Below, one piece after another: positions 55,111 through 63,644 of a DNA stretch of 64,000 nt (its first letter is position 1; each line of letters opens with the position of its first letter). The stretch is from Psychrobacillus antarcticus (lineage in GTDB: Bacteria > Bacillota > Bacilli > Bacillales_A > Planococcaceae): positions 124,001 through 188,000 of the forward strand of contig NZ_JAIZDB010000002.1 of the NCBI RefSeq assembly GCF_029533155.1. Reading direction: 5' to 3'. The translations under genes were made by a program, and so were the position numbers. The notes under the pieces were generated by a model. That model was not told where the DNA came from. It searched no databases and saw only the letters and a list, made by a program, of their open reading frames with translations.

Positions 55111-56544
55111 ATGAATATTTTATTTGCAGCTTCAGAATGCGCCCCGTTTATAAAGACCGGGGGACTGGGTGATGTTATTGGCGCATTGCCTCAATCTTTA
55201 CAAGAAAAGGGTGCAAATGTCAGCGTAATATTACCCAAATATGGTGATCTTCCAATGCATTATAAAGAACAAATGCAATGGATCAAAAGCATTGAAGTGT
55301 CTGTAGGCTGGAGACGTCAATTTTGCGGGATAGAGAAATTGCATTTTCAAGGGATAACAATATACTTTCTCGATAATGAATATTATTTTAACAGACATGG
55401 CAGTTATGGCTTTGGCGATGATGGTGAACGTTTCGCTTTCTTTTCTCGAGCCGTCCTGGAAGTTTTACCATATCTAGAGGAACGGCCTGATATTATTCAT
55501 TGCCATGATTGGCAAACAGGATTGCTACCTGTTCAATTGAAAGCCAATTATAAAGACAATCCATTTTATCAGGGCATCAAAACGGTGTTTACCATTCATA
55601 ATTTACGCTACCAAGGTGTATATCCAAAATCGGTGCTTTCTGATTTACTCGATTTAAGCGAAAGTTATTTTCATATGGACGCCTTAGAGTTTTATGGGGA
55701 TGTCAGTTACCTTAAAGGAGGACTGGCCTTTGCCGATTGCCTGACCACTGTAAGTTCAACGTATGCAAAAGAAATACAGTCTGCCTATTATGGGGAAAAA
55801 CTGGATGGGTTTTTACGGAAAAGAGGGGCAAATCTTCTAGGAATCGTCAATGGGATTGACAATAACTCCTATAATCCTATTAGTGATGAAAATTTATTTC
55901 TTCCTTACGACGATTATAAAGGCAAGATGGTCAATAAAGAGTATCTACAGGAAACACTTGGTCTCACTATAAACGCGGATATCCCAATAATTTCAATGGT
56001 TACAAGATTAGTTGATCAAAAGGGGATAGATTTGGTTCTACATGTCTTCCATGAAATTCTCGGTTTGAATGTTCAGTTTGTGTTATTAGGTACAGGTGAT
56101 CAGCAGTATGAAGAGGCATTCAGATATTTTCAAGAAGTTTATCCCGATAAAGTGTCAGCCAATATGTATTTTGATGAAGCATTGGCACGGAAAATTTATG
56201 CCGGTTCTGATCTGTTTCTGATGCCTTCTCAATTTGAACCATGTGGCATTGGACAATTGCTCGCACTTCGCTATGGAACCTTGCCACTCGTCCGTGAAAC
56301 AGGTGGTTTGAAGGATACGGTAATTCCTTATAATGAAATAACCGAAGAAGGAAATGGATTTAGCTTTGCTAATTATAATGCCCATGAAATGCTGTCTACA
56401 ATTGAGCGTGCAGTTGCACTTTTTCGCTCCCATCCTACTAAATGGAGAAACTTAGTAGAGCAAGCGATGGAACTAGATTTTAGCTGGTCTTCATCTTCAG
56501 ATCAATATCTCCAATTGTATGAGGAACTCCTGGAATCTGATTAA
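55111..56544 (+). CDS. glgA: Glycogen synthase (ADP-glucose)
   Basis: GT5-family enzyme elongating alpha-1,4-glucan from ADP-glucose. The N-terminal motif PFIKTGGLGDVIGALP carries the ADP-glucose-binding KTGGL. Further motifs: HCHDWQTGLLP, IHNLRYQG, VTRLVDQKGIDL and the C-terminal PSQFEPCGIGQLLALRYG with the catalytic Glu. Length is 477 residues, normal. RBS ACTGGAGGTCC. It ends the locus at a strong terminator. The phosphorylase glgP, which follows glgA in B. subtilis, is absent. Confidence 0.97.
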   Translation: MNILFAASECAPFIKTGGLGDVIGALPQSLQEKGANVSVILPKYGDLPMHYKEQMQWIKSIEVSVGWRRQFCGIEKLHFQGITIYFLDNEYYFNRHGSYGFGDDGERFAFFSRAVLEVLPYLEERPDIIHCHDWQTGLLPVQLKANYKDNPFYQGIKTVFTIHNLRYQGVYPKSVLSDLLDLSESYFHMDALEFYGDVSYLKGGLAFADCLTTVSSTYAKEIQSAYYGEKLDGFLRKRGANLLGIVNGIDNNSYNPISDENLFLPYDDYKGKMVNKEYLQETLGLTINADIPIISMVTRLVDQKGIDLVLHVFHEILGLNVQFVLLGTGDQQYEEAFRYFQEVYPDKVSANMYFDEALARKIYAGSDLFLMPSQFEPCGIGQLLALRYGTLPLVRETGGLKDTVIPYNEITEEGNGFSFANYNAHEMLSTIERAVALFRSHPTKWRNLVEQAMELDFSWSSSSDQYLQLYEELLESD

Positions 56545-56548
56545 TAAG

Positions 56549-56586
56549 AAAGAATGGTTTTCAAGTTGTTGAAAACCATTCTTTTT
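56549..56586. terminator. Glycogen locus terminator
   Basis: AAAGAATGGTTTTCAA pairs perfectly with TTGAAAACCATTCTTT around GTTG. The symmetrical A/T ends could serve both strands. Confidence 0.92.
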
Positions 56587-56595
56587 GTAGTTGTA

Positions 56596-56736
56596 TTATC
56601 GATTTTGTTGGTTATTTTGTTGCGTTTTTTTATGTTTCGTTTTATTGGAATCTAAGTCTTGGGCAAACTCTTCTTGATTGTCATTTCTTGAATTTGGTTC
56701 TTTCTTCTTAAAGTTTGGTTTTCTTTTATTTGACAT
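56596..56736 (-). CDS. Small Lys/Asn/Gln-rich protein, possible spore protein
   Basis: 46-residue, highly polar peptide (MSNKRKPNFKKKEPNS; ending KKTQQNNQQNR). A near-perfect ribosome site GGAGGTGA lies 7 nt before the ATG at 56736, so translation is likely; the longer frame to 56781 is rejected. The segment EEFAQDLDSN followed by a Gln/Asn-rich tail recalls one repeat of gamma-type small acid-soluble spore proteins, but the match is weak. No function assigned. Confidence 0.6.
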   Translation of the reverse strand: MSNKRKPNFKKKEPNSRNDNQEEFAQDLDSNKTKHKKTQQNNQQNR

Positions 56737-56899
56737 CGTATCGTCACCTCCTTGAGTTAATGTGCTCAGTATAAGTGGCATTATTCAAAGTGATTAGCAC
56801 TTGTAATTCTATTCAGGACAGAAAAGGGTTATTGGGATATAGCTGGAGCCAAACGGGAAAAATTGTTATTCAATCTGTTTTTTTAATAAACATAACTCT

Positions 56900-56928
56900 T
56901 TGCATACCCCCTGCAGGTACTGTATAAT
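56900..56928 (+). promoter_or_regulatory. csoR promoter with CsoR-type operator in the spacer
   Basis: TTGCAT (56900-56905), 17 bp, TATAAT (56923-56928). The spacer holds ACCCCCTGCAGGTACT, a G/C-tract pseudo-palindrome like known CsoR operators, so CsoR would block its own promoter until copper binds. Confidence 0.8.
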
Positions 56929-56954
56929 AGAAATAAGGATAGGAGGTTGCTTAG

Positions 56955-57281
56955 TTGGATAATATTATGGAAGAGAATATAATCACATCTGATTTATCTT
57001 GTAGAAAAAGTCATCATCCTGAACATGTGAAAAAAGATCTAACAAATAGATTAAACCGTATTGAAGGGCAGATCCGAGGAATAAAAGGCATGGTAGATAA
57101 AGACGTCTATTGTGATGATATTATCACGCAACTTTCTGCAACTCAGTCCGCTCTAAATAGTGTTGCTAAAGTGCTCTTACAAGGACATTTAAAAGGCTGT
57201 GTAGTGGACAGGTTAGCTGAAGGTGATGATGAAGTACTGGATGAATTATTAATTACGATTCAAAAATTAATGAAAAAATAA
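56955..57281 (+). CDS. csoR: Copper-sensing transcriptional repressor CsoR
   Basis: DUF156/CsoR-family all-helical repressor of 108 residues that binds Cu(I) and releases the copper-efflux promoters. The Cu ligands are in place: Cys 53 (VYCDD), His 78 and Cys 82 (HLKGC). The domain starts HVKKDLTNRLNRIEGQIRGI. The start is TTG at 56955, 8 nt after AGGAGG; an ATG at 56967 is possible but too far. The N-terminal extension contains one more Cys and HH. Followed by copZ and copA. Confidence 0.94.
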   Translation: MDNIMEENIITSDLSCRKSHHPEHVKKDLTNRLNRIEGQIRGIKGMVDKDVYCDDIITQLSATQSALNSVAKVLLQGHLKGCVVDRLAEGDDEVLDELLITIQKLMKK

Positions 57282-57309
57282 GTATAGACTAAAAGGAGAA
57301 GTGAAAAAG

Positions 57310-57516
57310 ATGGAAAACGTAACATTGAATGTAAGTGGAATGACATGTGGTCATTGTGTGAGTGCTGTTGAAGGTAGTGTAGGTAAATTAGATGGTGTTC
57401 AAGAAGTGAAGGTTCATTTAGATTTAGGTAAAGTGGAAGTAGCTTTTGATCAAGAAAAGGTAAATGTAGATAAAATTAAGGCAGCAATTGATGACCAAGG
57501 TTATGACGTGAAATAA
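57310..57516 (+). CDS. copZ: Copper chaperone CopZ
   Basis: 68-residue heavy-metal-associated (HMA) domain, beta-alpha-beta-beta-alpha-beta, with the Cu(I) site MTCGHC (Cys 13 and 16). It delivers copper to the ATPase CopA. A GTG at 57301 lies only 2 nt from the AGGAG site; the ATG at 57310 restores the usual CopZ N-terminus and is preferred. Placed 28 bp after csoR. A terminator and a new promoter separate it from copA. Confidence 0.94.
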   Translation: MENVTLNVSGMTCGHCVSAVEGSVGKLDGVQEVKVHLDLGKVEVAFDQEKVNVDKIKAAIDDQGYDVK

Positions 57517-57520
57517 AAAA

Positions 57521-57550
57521 GTTAGAGTGCTATTTAGGCACTCTCTTTCT
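57521..57550 (+). terminator. csoR-copZ terminator
   Basis: AGAGTGC / GCACTCT stem with a TATTTAG loop and CTTTCTT tail; moderate. Confidence 0.65.
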
Positions 57551-57578
57551 TACATCTGTATATACCCCCCGGTAGTAT
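57550..57578 (+). promoter_or_regulatory. copA promoter with second CsoR-type operator
   Basis: TTACAT (57550-57555), 17 bp, TAGTAT (57573-57578), with TACCCCCCGGTAGTA in the spacer. It repeats the layout of the csoR promoter, so copA would respond to copper on its own. Confidence 0.7.
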
Positions 57579-57600
57579 TTAAAGGAGAGGTGAAAATAAA

Positions 57601-60018
57601 ATGAGTAGTGAAGTAAAAGAAACTAGCCTACAAATTACAGGAATGACCTGTGCGGCCTGTGCAACAAGAATAGAAAAAGGTCTAAATAAAATGGATGGCG
57701 TAGAACATGCCAACGTCAACTTGGCTCTTGAAAGGTCTATGATTAAATATAACCCAGAGAAATTGTCGAATAAAGATCTTGAAAAGAAGATTCAGGATTT
57801 AGGGTATGGCGTTGCGAAGGAGAAAAAAGAGTTTGCTATAACAGGAATGACCTGTGCGGCATGTGCTACGAGAATTGAAAAAGGTCTTAATAAGTTAGAG
57901 GGAATATCATTTGCAAACATTAATTTGGCGCTTGAAAATGCAACTATAGAATATAACCCTTCTCAGATTAACGTCTCGGATATTATTGCGAAAGTGGAGA
58001 AATTAGGATACGGCGCTATTAATAAAGAAGATGACAAAGAAGCAATAGATTACCGAGAGCAAGCTATTCAAAAACAACAGAAAAAATTTATTATATCCGC
58101 AATTTTGTCTCTACCATTATTGTGGACGATGGTCGGTCATTTTTCCTTTACATCATTTATTTACATGCCCGAGTTTCTCATGAATCCATGGGTGCAAATG
58201 GCTCTTGCAACACCCGTCCAATTTATCATTGGGAAACAGTTTTATGTAAGTGCTTATAAGGCATTGCGAAACGGGAGTGCCAATATGGATGTGCTAGTTG
58301 TTATGGGTACATCCGCGGCTTATTTTTATAGTGTGTATCAGGCCATCATAACCATTGGTGAGCATCATACTGCTCAATTGTACTTTGAAACGAGCTCCGT
58401 GCTAATTACGCTAATCATATTAGGTAAACTTTTTGAAGCAAAAGCAAAAGGGCGTTCATCTGAGGCTATTAAAAAGCTTATGGGACTTCAAGCTAAAACA
58501 GCCTTAGTACTTAGAGATGAAAAGGAAATGGAAATTCCTCTTGAAGAAGTGGTAATCGGGGATACCATTCTAGTAAAACCTGGAGAAAAAATACCAGTTG
58601 ATGGAGAGGTTATGGAGGGAAACTCAGCTGTTGACGAGTCCATGTTAACCGGTGAAAGTATTCCAATCGATAAAACAATTGGAGATTCTTTGTTTGGCTC
58701 AACAATTAATAAAAATGGTTTTATTAAAATGAAAGCAACGAAAATAGGAAGAGACACAGCACTTTCTCAAATAATTAAAGTTGTAGAAGATGCGCAAGGC
58801 TCGAAAGCTCCTATTCAAAGACTTGCAGACAAAATCTCTGGTGTGTTTGTACCAATTGTAATTGGTATCGCGATTATTACTTTCTTCATATGGATTATAT
58901 GGGTGAGCCCAGGAGAAATTACTCCGGCACTGGAAGCTCTGATTGCCGTTCTGGTTATTGCTTGTCCATGTGCACTTGGTCTTGCAACGCCTACCTCCAT
59001 TATGGCAGGTTCAGGACGCGCTGCTGAGTTTGGGATTCTGTTTAAAGGTGGAGAACATCTCGAAACTACGCACCATATTGATACAGTGATTGTGGATAAA
59101 ACTGGAACTGTTACAAATGGTAAACCAGAGTTAACCGATGTAATTGTAGCAGATGGAGTAAATGAAGAGGAGTTTCTTTCTTTAGTTGGTTCAGCAGAGA
59201 AACAATCGGAACATCCACTTGCGGAAGCAATCGTAAGAGGAATTCAAGATAGAGATATTTTGCTCGAGGTAGTTCAGGAGTTTGAAGCAATTCCTGGATA
59301 TGGAGTGAAAACAATTGTTAATCAAAAAGAAATTCTAGTCGGAACTAGAAAGTTAATGAATAAGTATAATGTAGATATTTTAGCTATCCTGCCAGTAATG
59401 GAAGAACTAGAGGCAAATGGGAAAACAGCGATGTTAGCGAGTATAGATGGTCAATATGCAGGTCTTATTGCGGTTGCAGATACAATTAAAGAAACGTCTA
59501 AGAAAGCCATCCAGCGTTTACGTGAGATGAACATTGAAGTCATTATGATGACTGGCGATAACCAACGTACAGCCAAAGCAATCGGTAAAGAGGTTGGCAT
59601 AGACCATGTTATTGCTGAGGTACTTCCTGAAGGGAAAGCTGCAGAAGTGAAAAAACTTCAGGCAAATGGTAAGAAGGTTGCAATGGTTGGAGATGGTATT
59701 AATGACGCTCCGGCTCTGGCAGTCGCAGATATAGGAATGGCCATTGGAACAGGAACAGACGTGGCGATGGAAGCGGCAGATATTACATTGATTCGAGGAG
59801 ACTTAAATAGCATAGCGGATGCAATTATTATGAGCCACAAAACGATGAGAAATATTAAGCAAAATCTATTTTGGGCATTCGCCTATAACATGTTAGGTAT
59901 ACCGATTGCCGCAGTTGGATTACTAGCCCCTTGGGTAGCAGGAGCGGCTATGGCATTTAGCTCTGTATCAGTTGTGTTAAATGCATTGCGACTTCAAAGA
60001 GTAAAACTAGAAAAGTAG
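57601..60018 (+). CDS. copA: Copper-exporting P1B-type ATPase CopA
   Basis: Membrane pump exporting Cu(I), 805 residues. Two N-terminal HMA domains each with GMTCAAC (Cys 17/20 and Cys 85/88), eight membrane helices, the transmembrane metal site CPC (455-457), the phosphorylated Asp 499 in DKTGT, the EHPLAEA (His-Pro) motif and [25 protein letters not shown] precedes the ATG. It has its own CsoR-controlled promoter. All key residues are intact. The short hairpin GCCCAC-TTCG-GTGGGT (60031-60046) follows. Confidence 0.98.
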   Translation: MSSEVKETSLQITGMTCAACATRIEKGLNKMDGVEHANVNLALERSMIKYNPEKLSNKDLEKKIQDLGYGVAKEKKEFAITGMTCAACATRIEKGLNKLEGISFANINLALENATIEYNPSQINVSDIIAKVEKLGYGAINKEDDKEAIDYREQAIQKQQKKFIISAILSLPLLWTMVGHFSFTSFIYMPEFLMNPWVQMALATPVQFIIGKQFYVSAYKALRNGSANMDVLVVMGTSAAYFYSVYQAIITIGEHHTAQLYFETSSVLITLIILGKLFEAKAKGRSSEAIKKLMGLQAKTALVLRDEKEMEIPLEEVVIGDTILVKPGEKIPVDGEVMEGNSAVDESMLTGESIPIDKTIGDSLFGSTINKNGFIKMKATKIGRDTALSQIIKVVEDAQGSKAPIQRLADKISGVFVPIVIGIAIITFFIWIIWVSPGEITPALEALIAVLVIACPCALGLATPTSIMAGSGRAAEFGILFKGGEHLETTHHIDTVIVDKTGTVTNGKPELTDVIVADGVNEEEFLSLVGSAEKQSEHPLAEAIVRGIQDRDILLEVVQEFEAIPGYGVKTIVNQKEILVGTRKLMNKYNVDILAILPVMEELEANGKTAMLASIDGQYAGLIAVADTIKETSKKAIQRLREMNIEVIMMTGDNQRTAKAIGKEVGIDHVIAEVLPEGKAAEVKKLQANGKKVAMVGDGINDAPALAVADIGMAIGTGTDVAMEAADITLIRGDLNSIADAIIMSHKTMRNIKQNLFWAFAYNMLGIPIAAVGLLAPWVAGAAMAFSSVSVVLNALRLQRVKLEK

Positions 60019-60030
60019 ATGTTAATATCT

Positions 60031-60060
60031 GCCCACTTCGGTGGGTTAATTTTATTTTTC
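60031..60060 (+). terminator. copA terminator
   Basis: GCCCAC-TTCG-GTGGGT, a UUCG-loop hairpin, followed by TAATTTTATTTTTC. The stem is short and the T-run interrupted. Confidence 0.65.
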
Positions 60061-60310
60061 TGAGGTAGTGTAAAAAAATCAATAAGAAGCTGCTTACATT
60101 AGAAGTGGACTGGATAACCTACAATTTGTATATCTAGACTTGCGGTTAAAACTTCTATACTTTTTACTAATGAATAATTCCTCAAGTTTGCACGATTAAA
60201 ATGTTTATTGTAAGGTAAATACAAGTATTCCGTTTCTTCATATCAAGAAACCTTACGTATTAAGTACTTTCGGAATATGATTTGAATATAATGATTATGA
60301 GGTGAAAACT

Positions 60311-60685
60311 ATGTGCTTTTCAACTAATGTAATCGAACAACAAGCTCTTACCATAAGTGATAAGATAATAAAATATTCTATATACAAACCAGTAAGTTTG
60401 GATTTTATTGGAGAGAAAAGTGTTGGAATACAAGATATTATTAAGCAAAGTAATAGAGAAAAAATATCACTAATTACAAGGATCAATTTAGAAAACAATG
60501 AAGGATTACAAATTAGTGTCGAACCAAATGAAAATGGGTTAAAGTACGCTATGGGGGAAATCTCTTATAAAGGATATAAAAAACTGCAAAGCCAAGAGAA
60601 TAGACAGTTTATTGGGTATTTTTTTGCAATATCAAGCGTTTTTCTATTGATTTCCTGGGCTTCTATCAGTTGGTTTTTTATATAA
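60311..60685 (+). CDS. Unknown small protein with C-terminal membrane anchor
   Basis: 124-residue protein that I do not recognise. The first ~95 residues are polar and mixed alpha/beta (KIIKYSIYKPVSLDFIGEKS; NENGLKYAMGEISYKGYKKL). The end is one hydrophobic segment (FIGYFFAISSVFLLISWASI), so it is probably a tail-anchored membrane protein facing the cytosol. ATG at 60311 is 7 nt after GAGGTG; the GTG at 60302 is part of that ribosome site. It lies alone between copA and the YdhK-like gene. The preceding 60061-60300 stretch shows no gene. Confidence 0.7.
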   Translation: MCFSTNVIEQQALTISDKIIKYSIYKPVSLDFIGEKSVGIQDIIKQSNREKISLITRINLENNEGLQISVEPNENGLKYAMGEISYKGYKKLQSQENRQFIGYFFAISSVFLLISWASISWFFI

Positions 60686-60759
60686 GTGTTTCTAGACTTT
60701 AATGCCCTCGAGCGAACACTAACAGTAATCAATTTTATAGATATTTTTTATACTACGAG

Positions 60760-60793
60760 AGCATTGATTTAAGTGAAAGTCAATGCTTTTTTT
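60760..60793 (+). terminator. Terminator after the small membrane protein gene
   Basis: AGCATTGA / TCAATGCT with inner TTT...AAG pairing, then T7. The rest of the 60686-61041 gap is AT-rich and holds only presumed promoter sequence for the next gene. Confidence 0.75.
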
Positions 60794-61041
60794 GGGTTAA
60801 AATTATTTATACGATGGGCTACGGTATATAATTCAAAAATTTATCATAGCTATTAAGAGTAAATTAAAATTCCCAGTTTTTATTCAATAAAATAGGGAAT
60901 ATTAAATGTAAGACAGGTACATAGGACATTATAATTTTATATAGTGGGTCTGCATAATTTATTCATAATTTCAGTGTAAGATTGTTAAATCAACGAAGTG
61001 TATCTGTTTATAAATTTAGAAGCATTTTGAGGAGGATAACA

Positions 61042-61632
61042 ATGAGAAAAAAATTAATGATAGGACTAGGTTCGTTGGTTATTGTTATTACGTTGTCTGC
61101 TTGTGCTGGTGATGAAGAGGAAACTACCACGAAAACTACCACACATGAGAACATGGATATGAAAACGGAAGAAAATAAGGGTATGGACCATTCTAATATG
61201 GATATGTCTGGATCAGGTGAAGTTCCTACCAGCTTAAAAGTAGCTGAAAATCCAACTTTTGAGGTAGGAAGTCAAGCAATTATTGAAACAGATCATATGG
61301 AAGGTATGAAAGGTGCCGAAGCAACGATTGTCGGTGCTTATGATACAACTGTTTATACTGTCTCGTATACTCCTACAACTGGTGGAGAACGTGTAGAAAA
61401 TCATAAATGGGTCATTCATGAAGAATTAGGAGAACCACAATATGCACCATTAGAACCTGGTTCAGAAGTGGTCCTAATAGCTGGACATATGGAGGGGATG
61501 GAAGGAGCAACCGCTGAGATTGATTCGGCTGAAGAAACAACTGTGTATATGGTTGATTTTACTTCTACTACAGGAGACAAAGTGACTAATCACAAATGGG
61601 TAACTGAAAGTGAATTGTCACCAACAAAATAA
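61042..61632 (+). CDS. ydhK: YdhK-like lipoprotein with two DUF1541 domains
   Basis: 196-residue lipoprotein: signal peptide ending in lipobox SAC (ITLSACAG), then a Met/His-rich linker (ENMDMK; MDHSNMDMSG) of the type that binds copper, then two DUF1541 units. Unit 1 contains DHMEGMKGAEATIVGAYDTT and NHKWV; unit 2 contains GHMEGMEGATAEID and NHKWV. The frame is open from 60982, but the ATG at 61042 follows GAGGAGG and starts the signal peptide. The role is likely in metal binding at the cell surface; copper is inferred from the neighbours. Confidence 0.85.
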   Translation: MRKKLMIGLGSLVIVITLSACAGDEEETTTKTTTHENMDMKTEENKGMDHSNMDMSGSGEVPTSLKVAENPTFEVGSQAIIETDHMEGMKGAEATIVGAYDTTVYTVSYTPTTGGERVENHKWVIHEELGEPQYAPLEPGSEVVLIAGHMEGMEGATAEIDSAEETTVYMVDFTSTTGDKVTNHKWVTESELSPTK

Positions 61633-61658
61633 ATTATATTTTTATATTCATGCAAAAA

Positions 61659-61730
61659 ACCTATCCATTTTATGGATAGGTCAGACTGTAGACAAACTCG
61701 AAAAAACGAGTTTGCATACAGTCTTTTTTG
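61659..61730 (+). terminator. Double hairpin after ydhK-like gene
   Basis: First ACCTATCCAT/ATGGATAGGT (61659-61681) without T-run, then AGACTGTA...CAAACTCG / CGAGTTTG...TACAGTCT (61683-61724) followed by T6. The second is a strong intrinsic terminator. Confidence 0.85.
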
Positions 61731-61847
61731 TTTTAAAATAAGAAAGTCTTGAAAGTGATGAACACTTTATACATTGTTAGGCTAAAAAATAAACATTTTG
61801 ACTAAAGAACCATATACTAGCATAGGAAATGAAATGGAGGAAACTTC

Positions 61848-62552
61848 TTGATTTTTAATATGCATAATGGTGTTGGTAGCAATCCTATGGGAATGGGAAT
61901 GGATTTAACTAGTGATGCTCATCTAATAGAAGACGTTTCAAGAGCTATTATTTTAGAAGTTCAAGCTTATAATTTTTATCAAAGATTAATTCAATTAACG
62001 CCTAATGAACAGTTCAGACAGATTATTTTAAGAATACAGCACGATGAAATGAAGCATTATCATTGGTTCACAATGATTTTAAGGATGATGGGTGGACAAC
62101 AACCACAAATTACATTTGGGGAAATACCAAGAGATTTTAACGAAGGTGTCCAAAAAGCAATTCAAAATGAATTAGAAGCTTCTTCTTTTTATCAAGATAT
62201 TGCATCAAGAGCAACAACTCATCATGTTCAAATGCACTTTATGCATGCCTCACATGATGAACAACGGCATGCAACTTGGTTACAGAATATATTGATGATG
62301 GACAATATGAAAATGAATCATTCAAGTTCAGGAGAACTTCCAGAAGGTTTAAAAGCAGCTGAAAATCCCACTTTCCCAGTTGGAAGTAAAGCTATTATAA
62401 ATGCTGACCATATGCCTAATATGAAGGGTGCTGAAGCTACAATTGTAGGTGCTTATGATACAACTGTGTATATGGTAAATTATATTTCTACTACAGGAGA
62501 AAAAGTTACAAATCATAAGTGGTTAGTAGAAAGTGAATTGTCAGCAAAATAA
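61848..62552 (+). CDS. Ferritin-like domain fused to a DUF1541 domain
   Basis: 234-residue protein without signal peptide. Residues ~22-150 form a four-helix ferritin-like bundle with repeated ligand motifs: Glu 37 (ILEVQAYNFY), E67-x2-H70 (HDEMKHYH), Glu 110 (NELEASSFY) and E138-x2-H141 (HDEQRHATW). After a Met/Ser linker (NMKMNHSSSGELPEG), residues ~163-234 are one DUF1541 unit nearly identical in pattern to the YdhK-like lipoprotein 0.2 kb upstream. Start TTG at 61848, 7 nt after GGAGG. A di-metal oxidase or metal-storage role is inferred. Confidence 0.85.
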   Translation: MIFNMHNGVGSNPMGMGMDLTSDAHLIEDVSRAIILEVQAYNFYQRLIQLTPNEQFRQIILRIQHDEMKHYHWFTMILRMMGGQQPQITFGEIPRDFNEGVQKAIQNELEASSFYQDIASRATTHHVQMHFMHASHDEQRHATWLQNILMMDNMKMNHSSSGELPEGLKAAENPTFPVGSKAIINADHMPNMKGAEATIVGAYDTTVYMVNYISTTGEKVTNHKWLVESELSAK

Positions 62553-62578
62553 TTCGGTAATATTCCGCTGATTGGCAG

Positions 62579-62646
62579 AAGGCTTAATAATTGATAAAAA
62601 CCCTTCTCAATAAGAAGTGCTTTTATCAATTATTAAGCCATTTTTC
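62579..62646. terminator. Long inverted-repeat terminator
   Basis: GGCTTAATAATTGATAAAA (62581-62599) pairs perfectly with 62621-62639 around an inner hairpin CTTCT...AGAAG, followed by ATTTTT. A 19-bp stem, able to work in both directions. Confidence 0.88.
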
Positions 62647-62649
62647 TAC

Positions 62650-62792
62650 TCATTTCCGCACTTCACGGCAAATTTTTGCAAATTCTTGGCAATGTGTATA
62701 TTGAAAATTTTCACAATTTGATACAAATGATTCACAAATTTCTGCATAAGTAGGTAAAATGTGGATTTATCCAAAAAGCAATCTGTTGGCAT
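62650..62792 (-). pseudogene. Remnant of a four-helix copper-binding (Csp/YhjQ, DUF326) gene
   Basis: On the minus strand the frame ending at 62650 reads PTYAEICESFVSNCENFQ, then YTHCQEFAKICREVRK-stop. The Cys spacing and HCQxxAxICRE pattern fit the C-terminal helices of DUF326/Csp copper-storage proteins. Upstream the frame is broken: a TAA lies a few codons before, and the likely continuation (MPTDCFLDKSTF) is in another frame. The N-terminal helices are missing. Several expected Cys positions are replaced (for example Phe in HCQEF). Non-functional. Confidence 0.65.
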
Positions 62793-62799
62793 ACTTTTC

Positions 62800-63357
62800 T
62801 TACATAGTCTCTTTCCTTTTATTATTAATCCAAATAGATAAACCCACAATACATATTAAAATTATAGATATATAGATGTAATTCATTGAAACTTTTTGAA
62901 GAACTCCAAATACTAGTGCTACTTCGAGGATTACTGCTGGTATTTTACCTATAGTACTTGCAATCATAAAGAGTCCGGCTTTAATAGAAGTCAAAGAAGC
63001 TCCTGCGGTAATTAAACCTGAAGGAACAAATGGGAGTAATCTAAATAGAATAATTAGTCTAAAAACATCCTTTGAGGAACCATTTTTTGTAACCCTTAAA
63101 AAAGTATGATTAAACCATTTAGATTGTACTTTAGAAAAGCCCCAGCGGTATAGGTAAAATCCGATAAGTGCCCCGAGGATTTCTCCTGTAAATGTAAGTA
63201 TGGACCCTACAACCAGTCCAAGTGAATTAATGTTAATTGCAGTAATAAAGAAACTAGGAACAAAACCAACGGCCCCAATGCCCAAGTTTAGTAGTAGCAA
63301 TAAAATAAATTTTATAGCTATGTTTTGTGATTGAATAAATTGTAAAAATTCGTACAA
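62800..63357 (-). CDS. TVP38/TMEM64 family membrane protein (DedA-like)
   Basis: Polytopic membrane protein of 185 residues with five to six hydrophobic helices. The family core is visible: NLGIGAVGFVPSFFITAINI, GEILGALIGFYLYRWG, and LFRLLPFVPSGLITAGASLT. The minus-strand frame runs back to 63456, but the ribosome site ATAGGTGG (63367-63374) is 9 nt before TTG at 63357, and the extra 33 residues lack family character, so TTG is chosen. Function in Bacilli uncertain; DedA-like proteins are lipid-flippase candidates. Confidence 0.82.
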   Translation of the reverse strand: MYEFLQFIQSQNIAIKFILLLLLNLGIGAVGFVPSFFITAININSLGLVVGSILTFTGEILGALIGFYLYRWGFSKVQSKWFNHTFLRVTKNGSSKDVFRLIILFRLLPFVPSGLITAGASLTSIKAGLFMIASTIGKIPAVILEVALVFGVLQKVSMNYIYISIILICIVGLSIWINNKRKETM

Positions 63358-63644
63358 GAGTATAAACCACCTATCTATTCTTATCTCTATATTACTTCTA
63401 AAATTTGAATTATTAAAGTTGCAACTACTGACATTGGTAAACCTAAGTTGAATCAAAGGGTTTATTTCTTTATTAAGATACTTAATAGGTCAGATTAGTT
63501 TGAGACAATAAAACTATAGTCCTTAATTTTGTCGGATAATATAGGTGAACTAGGAATTCGTAATGATTTTGTGATCAAACCGTAACGAAAATGTTTCATC
63601 ATTTGTGATAAAGTTACAATAAATAACATTAACTGCGGTGTAAA

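Noticed and set aside
62646-62849. 67-codon minus-strand frame downstream of the TVP38 gene
   Set aside because: It overlaps the TVP38 end, and a different frame in the same interval carries the DUF326-like sequence; this frame is only its +1 shadow over most of its length.
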